DNA of 64,000 nt from Nitrososphaerota archaeon. Lineage in GTDB: Archaea > Thermoproteota > Nitrososphaeria_A > Caldarchaeales > Calditenuaceae. The notes beneath the pieces are model-generated. The model was not told where the DNA came from and searched no databases. It was given only the letters and a program-made list of their open reading frames with translations. How positions within the stretch are numbered: position 1 is the first letter of the stretch; the number at the start of each line of letters is the position of its first letter. The position numbers were made by a program, and so were the translations under genes. Of the stretch, positions 8,600 through 16,552 are shown piece by piece. Location: contig WUQR01000139.1 in NCBI GenBank assembly GCA_009889515.1, forward strand, positions 806,001 through 870,000. Reading direction: 5' to 3'.

Positions 8600-8680
8600 A
8601 TGATGCTGCCCAGCCTGTCTTCAGACTATTGTTGCGCAGTACAAGGTATCTCTTTGGAGGGGATGCCCCATGGTAGCTAA
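8600..8680 (+). CDS. possible 26-residue Cys-Cys small protein or leader peptide
   Basis: ATG ATG at 8600 follows a strong GGAGGT ribosome site (8589-8594) with a 5-base gap. The 26 codons include '...SDYCCAVQG...' and end at TAA 8678-8680, which overlaps the first codons of the next gene in another frame. The next gene has its own GGAGGGG site inside this ORF. The arrangement suggests translational coupling, and the Cys pair suggests a metal-binding or copper-sensing peptide. It is short, so chance cannot be excluded. Confidence 0.42.
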   Translation: MMLPSLSSDYCCAVQGISLEGMPHGS

Positions 8681-9617
8681 GCCAAATTATTTGAACAGGC
8701 ACGTAGCCATCGGCTTGCTGTCTGCCGGGGCTTTGTTCACCGTCTATTTCTTCATAATGGTTATTGCACAGTCTCTAGCGGCCGCCGTTGAACAGTTTAT
8801 TCTCCTCTCGCCTCTGATGATTCCATTGTTGGCGGGATTTGGTGTCCAAGTCTCACTCTTCTCCTACGCGAGACACAGAGCCGCAACCCTACACGAAGGC
8901 ACTGCCTGCGTATCCATAACGGGAGGGGTTTCAACAACCGCCATGTTAGCTTGCTGCATCCACCACATAACTGATGTTTTGCCCCTGGTAGGGTTTACGG
9001 CCGCGGCCATATTCCTTACAGCCTACCAACCATACCTCATCGTCGTAGGGCTGCTATCAAATGTTGTTGGCATCACCTTCATGCTAAACCTGATACAGAG
9101 GCACAGACTCTATGAAGACAAGGGTATCCTAGCTGGATTGATGCGTATAAATATGGCTAAGGCTAAAAATACGGCACTAGTAACTTCTGTTATAATAGGC
9201 TCGTTTATGCTGGGCTGGGGAATTCTAGGTACTGTCGCCATGTCATCAGAGCAGGAGAGCAGCAACGTGATAATGCTCCCCAAGCAAGTCAGTGAGGCAA
9301 ATGGGCTGACAGTAGAGGTGACCCCACTCCCATACTCGGTAGGCAAAGAACTCTCCTTCAATATTAAAATGGATACTCACGTAGGTGACCTATATTGGGA
9401 CATGCTCTCTGTCGCCATACTTCAGGACGATAATGGTAGAATTTATTATCCAAAGTCATGGAATGGATCTCCTCCGGGCGGTCATCATAGAGACGGGATA
9501 CTAACATTCCCACCATTAGATTACCAACCCCGCTCTATCAGACTTATCCTGAAAGGGTTGTACGGTGTTGACAGGGTCTTTGAATGGAATTTTGTAGAGG
9601 AGATGGCTTCAGAATAA
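8670..9617 (+). CDS. multi-spanning membrane protein with CCxHH motif and C-terminal beta domain
   Basis: The 315-residue protein has about five membrane helices over the first 190 residues and a C-terminal domain of about 110 residues that looks like an extracellular beta sandwich. The membrane part contains 'TTAMLACCIHHITDVLPLVG', in which two cysteines and two histidines face each other within a helix, a likely metal site. I do not know a characterised family, but its place between a cupredoxin and a TRASH-type regulator and opposite the second palindrome argues for copper handling. The C-terminal domain has 'GSPPGGHHRDG'. The start ATG 8670 has a GGAGGGG ribosome site. Function is inference. 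Confidence 0.7.
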   Translation: MVAKPNYLNRHVAIGLLSAGALFTVYFFIMVIAQSLAAAVEQFILLSPLMIPLLAGFGVQVSLFSYARHRAATLHEGTACVSITGGVSTTAMLACCIHHITDVLPLVGFTAAAIFLTAYQPYLIVVGLLSNVVGITFMLNLIQRHRLYEDKGILAGLMRINMAKAKNTALVTSVIIGSFMLGWGILGTVAMSSEQESSNVIMLPKQVSEANGLTVEVTPLPYSVGKELSFNIKMDTHVGDLYWDMLSVAILQDDNGRIYYPKSWNGSPPGGHHRDGILTFPPLDYQPRSIRLILKGLYGVDRVFEWNFVEEMASE

Positions 9618-9650
9618 GCAGGGCTCTATGGATGAAAAGTACCGCAACCA

Positions 9651-9658
9651 TATATATC
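9651..9658 (+). promoter_or_regulatory. TATA box of the copT-like gene
   Basis: TATATATC centred near 9654 predicts a transcript start at about 9680, which is the A of the chosen ATG. This supports a leaderless mRNA and decides the start against longer in-frame readings from 9584. Confidence 0.6.
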
Positions 9659-9679
9659 CCCATAGTGATGATGTTGTGC

Positions 9680-10309
9680 ATGCCCCTAACTCTTGACAAG
9701 TTAGACATAGCAATACTGCAGGCTCTCATGCGGGATGCGCGGGCATCATATAGACAAATAGCCCGCACCCTGAGAACAACAACGCCTACAATTGCATATA
9801 GGGTCGAGCGCCTCAAGAAGGCTGGATTGCTCAAAGGCTTCATTCCAGTTCTAGACCTTGAGTCGTTCGGCAGGGGGGCCGCCGGCCTAATATTCGCCAA
9901 GGTGAAAGGCAATACGGCAAGAGAAATAATTGAACGCATATTAGCTATGCAGCAGGTACGTGGTGTCTTTCTCATAAGTGGGGAAAGTAACCTACTGATC
10001 AAGGTTGCCTGCAAGGACCTTGTTGGATTCCAGCGGTTCGAGGAAGAGCTAGCACGCATCGAAGGACTTGAGATAAACAATGTAATCATGATTATCCGTA
10101 GTTTGAGGGATGAGCCAGGTTTCCCACTGGAAGAAGGGGTAGTGGTCGAGCTGAAGTGTGACTACTGTGGCGGACCCATCAGAGGGGAGCCGCTTACATT
10201 TAGGGCTGGAGGCGCATACGCCTTCTTATGTTGCCGTTCATGCCTCCAACTCTATAGAGAAAAGTATCGCACCAGAATCAAGAAACTCAAACAAAAACAA
10301 ACAAACTAA
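9680..10309 (+). CDS. copT: Lrp/AsnC-type regulator with C-terminal TRASH domain (CopT-like)
   Basis: 209 residues from ATG 9680. Residues about 5-50 are a winged helix of the Lrp/AsnC type ('LDIAILQALMRDARASYRQI'), residues 55-150 a RAM-type ligand or oligomer domain, and residues about 157-195 a TRASH metal-binding domain with 'CDYCGGPI' and 'FLCCRSC'. This order of domains is that of CopT/CopR of Sulfolobus, which controls copA in response to copper. The protein should bind copper through the TRASH cysteines and control the island; the palindromes at 7855 and 8501 are natural target candidates. A basic tail ('KKLKQKQTN') follows. The link to these operators is inference. Confidence 0.85.
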   Translation: MPLTLDKLDIAILQALMRDARASYRQIARTLRTTTPTIAYRVERLKKAGLLKGFIPVLDLESFGRGAAGLIFAKVKGNTAREIIERILAMQQVRGVFLISGESNLLIKVACKDLVGFQRFEEELARIEGLEINNVIMIIRSLRDEPGFPLEEGVVVELKCDYCGGPIRGEPLTFRAGGAYAFLCCRSCLQLYREKYRTRIKKLKQKQTN

Positions 10310-10466
10310 CCTGATAAATTATCTGTAACTATGCCGCGGCAAAGGATAATATCCCTACACGGATTGGCACGCATACGTGCTCCCGGTTTACCTATTAATC
10401 CATGTTGAACTACGTTAAAATCGGTGGGCCAGCTAGACTTAATATGTACGTAAATAAGAGTTAGTC

Positions 10467-10832
10467 ATGAGCATAAGGAATAAACGATTAGAATCGCCGG
10501 ATGATGTGAGAAGCTTTGAGAACGGGAAAGTAGAGGTGGTGAATCTAGGAGGATTCTCTATAATGCGTATGATCCTGCAGCCTGGATGGAGGTGGTCAAA
10601 GTCTATCAAGCCGATTACAAAGACTGATAGTTGTCAGTTACATCACATAGGATATGTGATTTCAGGTCGTCTTAAGGTGGTTGCGAGTGATGGCAAGGAA
10701 GTCGCTGAGCTGCAGCCTGGAAGCGCCTATGAAATCTTGCCTGGCCATGATGCGTGGGTTGTTGGAGACGAGCCATTCATAGCACTGGAGCTTTCCCAAG
10801 ATACTGTAGCCAAATACGCCAAACCCCTATAA
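10467..10832 (+). CDS. small cupin-domain protein
   Basis: A single-domain cupin of 121 residues. The core shows 'SCQLHHIGYVISGRLKV' (histidines of motif 1) and 'ELQPGSAYEILPGHDAWVVG' (motif 2). Cupins of this size bind a metal or a small ligand; a specific reaction cannot be named. A TATA element at 10438-10446 lies about 26 bases before the ATG, so the mRNA is probably leaderless. It is a single gene with non-coding flanks of about 160 bases upstream and 230 bases downstream. Confidence 0.75.
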   Translation: MSIRNKRLESPDDVRSFENGKVEVVNLGGFSIMRMILQPGWRWSKSIKPITKTDSCQLHHIGYVISGRLKVVASDGKEVAELQPGSAYEILPGHDAWVVGDEPFIALELSQDTVAKYAKPL

Positions 10833-11061
10833 GGGCATACATCATGAACGGGCCTAACAAGCAAAACAAATATCCCAAAAAGAGGCCTGCTCTTGGCTTA
10901 ACTGCTGCGCCATTTTATGTCCAATCATTAGTTTTGTATTCCGAAGCGTGATATCTATATGCCAGAAGACAGTTTAGGAGTTATCTAAAATTATACGATC
11001 ACTTGATGTGATCCAATCACTCGAAATGTCTGACCGCGGTTGAACAAAGTCATAAATTACT

Positions 11062-11649
11062 TCACAGTGTTTTACGCACTATTATCGTGTCTTTAAGTTC
11101 TCTGAAGGGTTTGAAGCCAGCCGACAAGTACAGGGTTAGTGGCCCTCTATAGTTCTCTGCATCTGTCTTCGCCTCCTTAACTGGATAGGCCTCTGCAATT
11201 GAGAGACCCAGACTAGAGAGCAAGTCGCATGCAGCATCTAGCAAGAGGCGGGCAATTCCCCTGCGACGAAACGGGTGAGCTATGATAAAGCAGACGATCG
11301 AGCCAACTCTTTCAGCATCCTCAATCCGCAGTTCAGGGATTGTGCCTAGTCTAGACATTTCCATACGTGGTGCAGCATGACACCAGCCAACAGGCTTGCC
11401 ATCAACATATGCAAGAAGGCCTTGAAACTTACCACGACGGATAAGTTCGCTGACCGCGTCTCGGTTTTCTAAAGGAGGGCGGGCGTCCCATTCTTCATTA
11501 CTTCCGTTGAAGTGAAAATACATGCAGTAGCAGCCGAACCATTGTGGGTTATCTGCGAACGCGTATTCGTCAAAAAATTTTAGATAATCCTCAAGCAGAG
11601 CTGGTGTTAACACCTTAATAGTGACATTGTGCATGATACCGTTTAACAT
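11062..11649 (-). CDS. GNAT family N-acetyltransferase
   Basis: 195 residues with the acetyl-CoA loop of the GNAT fold: 'IIAHPFRRRGIARLLLDAA' fits the Q/R-x-x-G-x-G/A pattern, with a strand 'GLLAYVDGKPVGWCHAAPR' before it and 'NYRGPLTLYLSAGFKPFRE' after it. The substrate is unknown. A TTTAAA on the minus strand near 11676 predicts a transcript start at the ATG 11649. 'FGCYCMYFHF' near the N-terminus is a pattern found in a subgroup of these enzymes. Confidence 0.8.
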   Translation of the reverse strand: MLNGIMHNVTIKVLTPALLEDYLKFFDEYAFADNPQWFGCYCMYFHFNGSNEEWDARPPLENRDAVSELIRRGKFQGLLAYVDGKPVGWCHAAPRMEMSRLGTIPELRIEDAERVGSIVCFIIAHPFRRRGIARLLLDAACDLLSSLGLSIAEAYPVKEAKTDAENYRGPLTLYLSAGFKPFRELKDTIIVRKTL

Positions 11650-11971
11650 TCATCAGTGCTATAAAAACTATGATTTAAAACCAATGTCTCCACGGTATGT
11701 GTAATTCTTTGATGTTGTGATATGGTTATCTGCTTACCTTACCCATAAATTATAAAGGTATCCGGAACCAATAAAAGGGTCAAGAGAAGATCCTAACCAT
11801 CCTGCATAGATGTGTATCATACCCAGCAGCTGGGGTGAGGCGCATTTTTCGCTTCTGCCAAGCCTTTCAGCCTAGACATGTCTCTTGGCCAAGGCTGGTG
11901 TGGAGGCGATGATATGACCGGGCCCCTTAAAACATTCTTTGTTACATCCTGTTAAGACCCTTTAATGCTTG
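11650..11971. other. gene-free stretch with plus-strand TATA and nested palindromes
   Basis: No ORF is convincing here. On the plus strand AATTATAAAGG (11748-11758) looks like a promoter, but no plus-strand gene follows. Downstream are CCAGC-A-GCTGG (near 11823-11833), and two abutting 10-base palindromes, AGACATGTCT (11874-11883) and CTTGGCCAAG (11884-11893), enclosed by CAGCCT...GGCTG arms. A small RNA or a protein-binding site is possible. Confidence 0.35.
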
Positions 11972-12788
11972 CTAGAGACCTCCTTTCACCATCTCCACTT
12001 TGCTTTTTGTGTAGTAGTCGAAGAATCTTATGTAGCCGCGCTTGTAAAAGAAGAGAAGGCCTATGATTAGGTCCAGCGGGAGTAGAAAGACCTTCCCAAT
12101 GTTTCTTATCCCTGCTTCTATTAGATCCAGCCTTCGATTAGCTATTGTTACCACTCTTATCCCGAGAAGATAGCGTCCCGGGGTTTGACCCTTGTATGCA
12201 TCCAGTAGTGTGAGCGTGATGAATATGGCGAAGAAGATATGTGAGTAGGCTGCAACTACTCGAAAGATCAATCCCCCGATCTCAGGGATATGCTCTGGGT
12301 GGAATAGCCAGGGGTGGAGAACTCTCAGCTCGGTGATGTGCATTATCGATTGCATAAGAGCGTTCCAGAGGAATGGGTCTAACCATACTCCGCTGAATAC
12401 GAAGAAGATTAGACCGTCGATAAGGAAGGCTGCGACTCTTCTCGCCAATATGTTGTGGGTGAGGGCTGGCTTCGGAAAGAGCGTGTCCACGGTGGCTAAG
12501 CTGGACTGCACCTTGGTGATGACGTCGTATGCAAGCCTTCCCATGTTTGATAGGACATATTTTCCATCCTCTGTTATGTCTATGAGTTTACGCATAGATC
12601 TTAGATGAAAGTTGAAGAGACCCTCCTCCACCGCAAGCTCTCTTAACATCTCAGAATATGACAGCTCTATTCTTTCGTGGAGCAGAACAATGATCTTTCG
12701 CCTAAGCGGGTGGCAGAGGACGCGGTAAAAATCATCCTCAGTTTGCCCCTTATCTTCTTGAGGCTTCCTCGAGCTCAGAGAAGGTCAC
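11972..12788 (-). CDS. HTH-RDD membrane protein, N-terminus apparently frameshifted
   Basis: The C-terminal two thirds form an RDD-type membrane domain with 'ARRVAAFLIDGLIFFVFSGV' and 'GQTPGRYLLGIRVV'. Upstream of the only ATG (12649) the same frame stays open and encodes a winged helix: 'DDFYRVLCHPLRRKIIVLL' followed by '...SEMLRELAVEEG', so the ATG would cut the HTH in half. A TATA box (12809-12816, minus) predicts a start near 12786, where GTG 12788 begins 'MTFSELEEASRR' and stops after 12 codons in a frame one base away from the HTH frame. The parts suggest one gene joined by a +1 shift or broken by an indel. Role: a membrane-bound regulator, inferred. Confidence 0.6.
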
Positions 12789-12808
12789 TGTAAATGTTAT
12801 GCAGGCTC

Positions 12809-12816
12809 TTATATAT
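12809..12816 (-). promoter_or_regulatory. TATA box of the HTH-RDD gene
   Basis: On the minus strand the sequence reads ATATATAAG, about 26 bases before GTG 12788. It marks the expected 5' end of the gene and is the reason to suspect that the coding frame shifts soon after that GTG. Confidence 0.5.
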
Positions 12817-13044
12817 TCGATGTCCGGCGCCGGTGAAATATCTTTACCTTTTACTTAAGTTTTTCCGAGGATAGAGGATGGTTTGAGAGAAAAACCAGCG
12901 GAAATTTTTCTTTCCCTACGACAATAGAAAATTTCCGTTGCATTTCTGGTAGGGAATAGGGTTTGCGTTTGGTCCTGCATAGTGTATTCCCTAGAAACGC
13001 ATTTTTCCGTGTTAGCGGTTCAAGATGTGCGAGGGAATGTGGTC

Positions 13045-13620
13045 ATGAGCAGAGCGTACTTGGTTCTCAGTCTTGTCAGCTTGGTCATCGCCGTCGCAGC
13101 GGTAGCACTAGTCGTCGGACAAACGTCGTCTACAACGGCTCAGCTCGATGCAATATCAGGCCAGCTCAATAGGCTGTCTGGACAGCTGAACGAGCAGGCT
13201 GTAACTCTTGACGAATTAACGGCAAAGGTAGGCCCGAAGACTCAAAAGTTTACAATCGTACTGGGTGAGGGTAAGATAGTACAAGAGGTGAATGAGGAAG
13301 AGGAGCTTACGGGCGAGTTCCATAGATGGGAGCCGCCTGTTCTAGTTGTGCGGAAGGGTGACAAGGTGGAGCTGACGGTGAAGAACCCGCGGAGCCACGC
13401 GCACTCCTTTGTTCTGGCAGACTTTGGCGTCGATACAGGCAGGATACCTGGGAAGGAGGAGCAGCCCGACGAAGCTAAGCGTACCGTGATGGTGTCCTTT
13501 GTTGCCGACAAAGCTGGAGTGTTCCAGTTTAGATGTGGTATACCATTTGATCATGAAAAAGACGATTGTGATGCAGATCACGCATACATGGTTGGATACT
13601 TGGTCGTATTAGAGGGGTAG
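13045..13620 (+). CDS. membrane-anchored CuA-like cupredoxin with coiled-coil stalk
   Basis: About 191 residues from ATG 13045. One N-terminal membrane segment is followed by a heptad-like stalk ('LDAISGQLNRLSGQLNEQ') and an external cupredoxin domain. The ligand set looks like CuA: 'HAHSFVL' for the first His, then Cys in 'FRCG', Cys in 'DDCD', His in 'DADH' and Met in 'AYMVG'. The second half C-x3-H-x2-M has the CuA spacing, but the two cysteines are ten residues apart instead of three. It probably accepts electrons from the Fe-S/NrfD module that follows. The longer frame from 12982 would add 21 residues without a clear reason. Confidence 0.8.
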   Translation: MSRAYLVLSLVSLVIAVAAVALVVGQTSSTTAQLDAISGQLNRLSGQLNEQAVTLDELTAKVGPKTQKFTIVLGEGKIVQEVNEEEELTGEFHRWEPPVLVVRKGDKVELTVKNPRSHAHSFVLADFGVDTGRIPGKEEQPDEAKRTVMVSFVADKAGVFQFRCGIPFDHEKDDCDADHAYMVGYLVVLEG

Positions 13621-13626
13621 GTTGAT

Positions 13627-13830
13627 GTGTACTCGACAAGGTCTCCCACACCTTTTTTTCATCACACTAATTTTTATTATTGTTTGATTATCACTCCTAT
13701 TCTTCTCACTATGATTTCCTCAGCAGTTTTGATGGGAGCGTTTCCGTTGGGGCAAAGACGCATAGAACCTACGGCCACGCACGCTGGTGAATATCTAGGC
13801 CTATCCATGTTTTGGAGGGTGAGCCTGTGA
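13627..13830 (+). CDS. possible 67-residue single-span membrane protein
   Basis: GTG 13627 begins six bases after the cupredoxin stop, and the frame ends with a GTGA overlap onto the ferredoxin gene at 13827, an operon-like fit at both ends. The product has one strong membrane segment ('FYYCLIITPILLTMISSAVL') and a short polar tail. Against it, the first part is T-rich and could be a terminator plus promoter; a shorter form from ATG 13711 is possible. No family is recognised. Confidence 0.35.
   Translation: MYSTRSPTPFFHHTNFYYCLIITPILLTMISSAVLMGAFPLGQRRIEPTATHAGEYLGLSMFWRVSL
13653..13659 (+). terminator. poly-T tract after the cupredoxin gene
   Basis: Seven T residues 33 bases past the stop, followed by a further run near 13671-13678, would serve as an archaeal intrinsic terminator. 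If used, the cupredoxin is transcribed apart from the Fe-S/NrfD genes. Confidence 0.35.
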
Positions 13831-14612
13831 AGATCTCGAGACGTGAACTCTTAGCTGGAGTAGTATCGGCGCTTGCCGGTACTGTAGCGTCGGCCTCGAC
13901 TCCCGAGGCTAGTCAGCCAACAGAGCTGGAGGTTTCGAGGGTAAGGGCAGAGGAGAGAAAGTGGGTATTCGTCATAGACACGGATCGATGTAACGGCTGC
14001 ATGAAATGTGTTGAGGCCTGCCAGGAAGAGATGAGGGTTCCTCCTGCTTGGGGAGAGCATAACTACAACGGGCGACAGCCTTGGATAGAGGTGTTTGAGA
14101 GGGATGGGTATTTTTTGCCAGTGCTCTGTCAGAACTGCCAGAATGCCCCGTGTGCCAAAGTATGTCCGGTAGGCGCAACATTCTATTCAGAAGACCATAT
14201 AGTCCTAATAGATCAGGAGAGATGCATCGGATGCCGTATATGCATAACTGCATGCCCCTACCAGCGCCGCTTCTTTAACTGGTTCGACCCCCCACAAAGT
14301 GAAGACGAAGCAAACACCCCCTACTCCCCAGACTACAATATTCCCCACAGGCGTGGGGTTGTTGAAAAGTGTATATGGTGTAGGCACAGGATTTTAGAGG
14401 GGAGACTGCCCGCCTGTGTAGAGGCATGTACGAGGGCGGGACACAGGGCCTTATTCTTCGGAGACGCCTCTGAAGACGTCGTGTCAAATGGCGATGAGAC
14501 TGTCAGGCTGTCAGAGATCGTTAAAGGTAGGGCGCCCTTCAGGTTGAAAGAAGAGTTAGGCACAGAGCCGCGCGTGATCTATCTACCGCCTAGGGGTGCC
14601 GGTTCTGTATGA
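13827..14612 (+). CDS. Tat-exported four-cluster ferredoxin, DmsB/NrfC/PsrB type
   Basis: Start GTG 13827 follows GGAGGGTGA by four bases and puts a twin-arginine signal at the N-terminus ('ISRRELLAGVVSALAG'). The mature part has four cysteine groups for [4Fe-4S] clusters: 'CNGCMKCVEAC', 'CQNCQNAPCAKVCP', 'CIGCRICITACP' and 'CIWCRH...CVEAC'. Such subunits carry electrons between a molybdopterin enzyme and an NrfD-type membrane subunit. Here the NrfD gene follows with a four-base overlap, but no molybdopterin enzyme is present nearby, so electrons may pass to or from the cupredoxins instead. That last point is inference. Confidence 0.93.
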   Translation: MKISRRELLAGVVSALAGTVASASTPEASQPTELEVSRVRAEERKWVFVIDTDRCNGCMKCVEACQEEMRVPPAWGEHNYNGRQPWIEVFERDGYFLPVLCQNCQNAPCAKVCPVGATFYSEDHIVLIDQERCIGCRICITACPYQRRFFNWFDPPQSEDEANTPYSPDYNIPHRRGVVEKCIWCRHRILEGRLPACVEACTRAGHRALFFGDASEDVVSNGDETVRLSEIVKGRAPFRLKEELGTEPRVIYLPPRGAGSV

Positions 14613-16552
14613 CCGCATCAACCTATCTGAAGATTGACGCTCTCATCAGGCCAGTACAGCGTCATGGAACCCTCTTCTACGTAGCCTTCGCCACCCTCTT
14701 AGCTGTGGTGGCTTGGGGGGTTTACGCCTGGTCCGTACAGCTTGCCACAGGTCTAGGAGTTACGGGCTTGAGAACGGTCGTTTGGGGGTTCTATATCATA
14801 AACTTCGTCTTCTTCATCGGAATAAGCCACGTAGGGGCCCTCATCTCTGCAATCCTCAGGCTGACAGGCTCTGATTGGCGGCGCCCGATAACAAGAATGG
14901 CGGAGGCCGTAACCTTTGCCTCACTGTTTGTCGCCATGCTTATGCCTTTAATAGACTTAGGCAGGCCGGACCGGATATTGAACTTACTGATGTTTGGAAG
15001 AATTCAGTCGCCTCTAATATGGGACTTCATAGCGATTGGAACATACTTCGTAACGTCCACTCTGTACCTGTATGTTCCGATGATTCCCGATATAGCAGTA
15101 CTCAGAGACTCTGTGAAAGATGCATCATCATGGAGGAGAAGGTTATACAGCCTGCTGTCTCTGAATTGGATGGGGACGCCTGAACAGTGGAGAATACTTG
15201 AGCAGGCCATGCGCATACTCACCATACTAATAGTATTCATGGTGATAACCGTGCATACAGTTGTCTCTTGGGACTTTGCCATGACGTTGAGGGTCGGCTG
15301 GAACAGCACAATTTTCGGACCATACTTCGTGGCTGGGGCCGTCCTCTCAGGAGTAGCAACAGTGATTATCATCATGGCCCTCGTCAGAAAGCTTCTAGGT
15401 CTAGACGCGTTTATCACGGAAAAACATCTACACACAATGGCAAAACTGATGCTCGCACTAGTTCTGATACTCGTCTACCTGACAATCAATGAACACTTGG
15501 TGGTCGGCTACAAGTATCTAGGCACTAAAGAGCTTGAGGGTGTGTGGCTCTCATCACTCTTTTGGGGCTCCTATGCTCCATACTTCTGGGTACAGATAGT
15601 TGGCGGCCTCATAGTCCCGGCCTTCCTTCTCGCCTACCCTGGCACACGCAACATTAAGGGCTACCTCGCTGCATCGATCCTAGTCAACATTGGCATGTGG
15701 TTAGAGAGGTGGAACATCGTTGTCCCCAGCCTAGCAGTGCCTCAGCTCCCATATCCTTGGGGGACATATGTTCCCACATGGGTCGAGCTATCGATAACCG
15801 CGGGCGCATTTTCACTCTTCATGCTCATCTACTTGGTTTTCACCAAGCTCTTCCCCATCGTATCTATATGGGAGACGGTGGGCCATGAGCAGGCTCCGGC
15901 TGCCTTGGCTGCCGAGCCTTCTGCCTATCCAGTTCTAAAACTAATCGTCCCACATCCAGAAGCCCAGGTTGAGAGGCCTATCGAAGTTAGAAGGAGTGCT
16001 ATGAAGACAGTCGCTGTAGCAGCGGTGGGGCTGGTAGCAGGCCTTGTTGGGGGCGCGCAGCTTAAGAGCCTCATAAAGGCTTTGTCAAGCGGCAGAGGCG
16101 CCGCTACGCCGTTAAGAAGAAGCCTGGGTGTCCTGGGGATCGCATCCGATATGAGTGCTTTTAATGACTTAGGACTCAGAGTCAGGAGGGAGGCCCTTCA
16201 AAAGCTGGGCTCAGCCAGACTCACTAGCATAAGATACAACCGGCAGGCAGCCCTAATATCTCTAGCATTCCATGACCCCTCAACACGCAGTCTAACCCTC
16301 TACGATGAGCCGGTATCCGTTCTAGTCCTTATCCAGAGGATAGGCGACAAGTTAGGCCCTCCTGAGACGATTTTGCCGAACGTGACTAAATTCGAACTTC
16401 CGAGGGGCAGCGTCGCCCTACTAAATGAGAAAACGTCGCCGCCCAAGCTAGAGGTGTGGCAGAACCACTACAAAGTCAGTATCCTTGGATACTACGGAGC
16501 GGAGGCACTAAAGAGATTTGCCATGCAGATCGAGGAGGCGATCTTGAAATGA
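14609..16552 (+). CDS. nrfD: NrfD/PsrC-type quinol-interacting membrane subunit with extra C-terminal domain
   Basis: 647 residues. The first 430 or so form eight to ten membrane helices of the NrfD/PsrC/ActC family, including 'FFIGISHVGALISAILRL' and 'MPLIDLGRPDRILNLLMFG', which bind or oxidise quinol. A further membrane segment ('VAVAAVGLVAGLVGGAQL') then leads to an extra domain of about 150 residues that I do not recognise. The gene overlaps the ferredoxin gene before it (ATGA) and the cupredoxin gene after it (ATGA), so the three are one translational unit. The family usually has 300-450 residues, so the added domain is a special feature of this lineage. Confidence 0.88.
   Translation: MTASTYLKIDALIRPVQRHGTLFYVAFATLLAVVAWGVYAWSVQLATGLGVTGLRTVVWGFYIINFVFFIGISHVGALISAILRLTGSDWRRPITRMAEAVTFASLFVAMLMPLIDLGRPDRILNLLMFGRIQSPLIWDFIAIGTYFVTSTLYLYVPMIPDIAVLRDSVKDASSWRRRLYSLLSLNWMGTPEQWRILEQAMRILTILIVFMVITVHTVVSWDFAMTLRVGWNSTIFGPYFVAGAVLSGVATVIIIMALVRKLLGLDAFITEKHLHTMAKLMLALVLILVYLTINEHLVVGYKYLGTKELEGVWLSSLFWGSYAPYFWVQIVGGLIVPAFLLAYPGTRNIKGYLAASILVNIGMWLERWNIVVPSLAVPQLPYPWGTYVPTWVELSITAGAFSLFMLIYLVFTKLFPIVSIWETVGHEQAPAALAAEPSAYPVLKLIVPHPEAQVERPIEVRRSAMKTVAVAAVGLVAGLVGGAQLKSLIKALSSGRGAATPLRRSLGVLGIASDMSAFNDLGLRVRREALQKLGSARLTSIRYNRQAALISLAFHDPSTRSLTLYDEPVSVLVLIQRIGDKLGPPETILPNVTKFELPRGSVALLNEKTSPPKLEVWQNHYKVSILGYYGAEALKRFAMQIEEAILK

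Noticed and set aside
13242-13581. Minus-strand ORFs over the cupredoxin gene
   Set aside because: Shadows of the CuA-like domain on the other strand.
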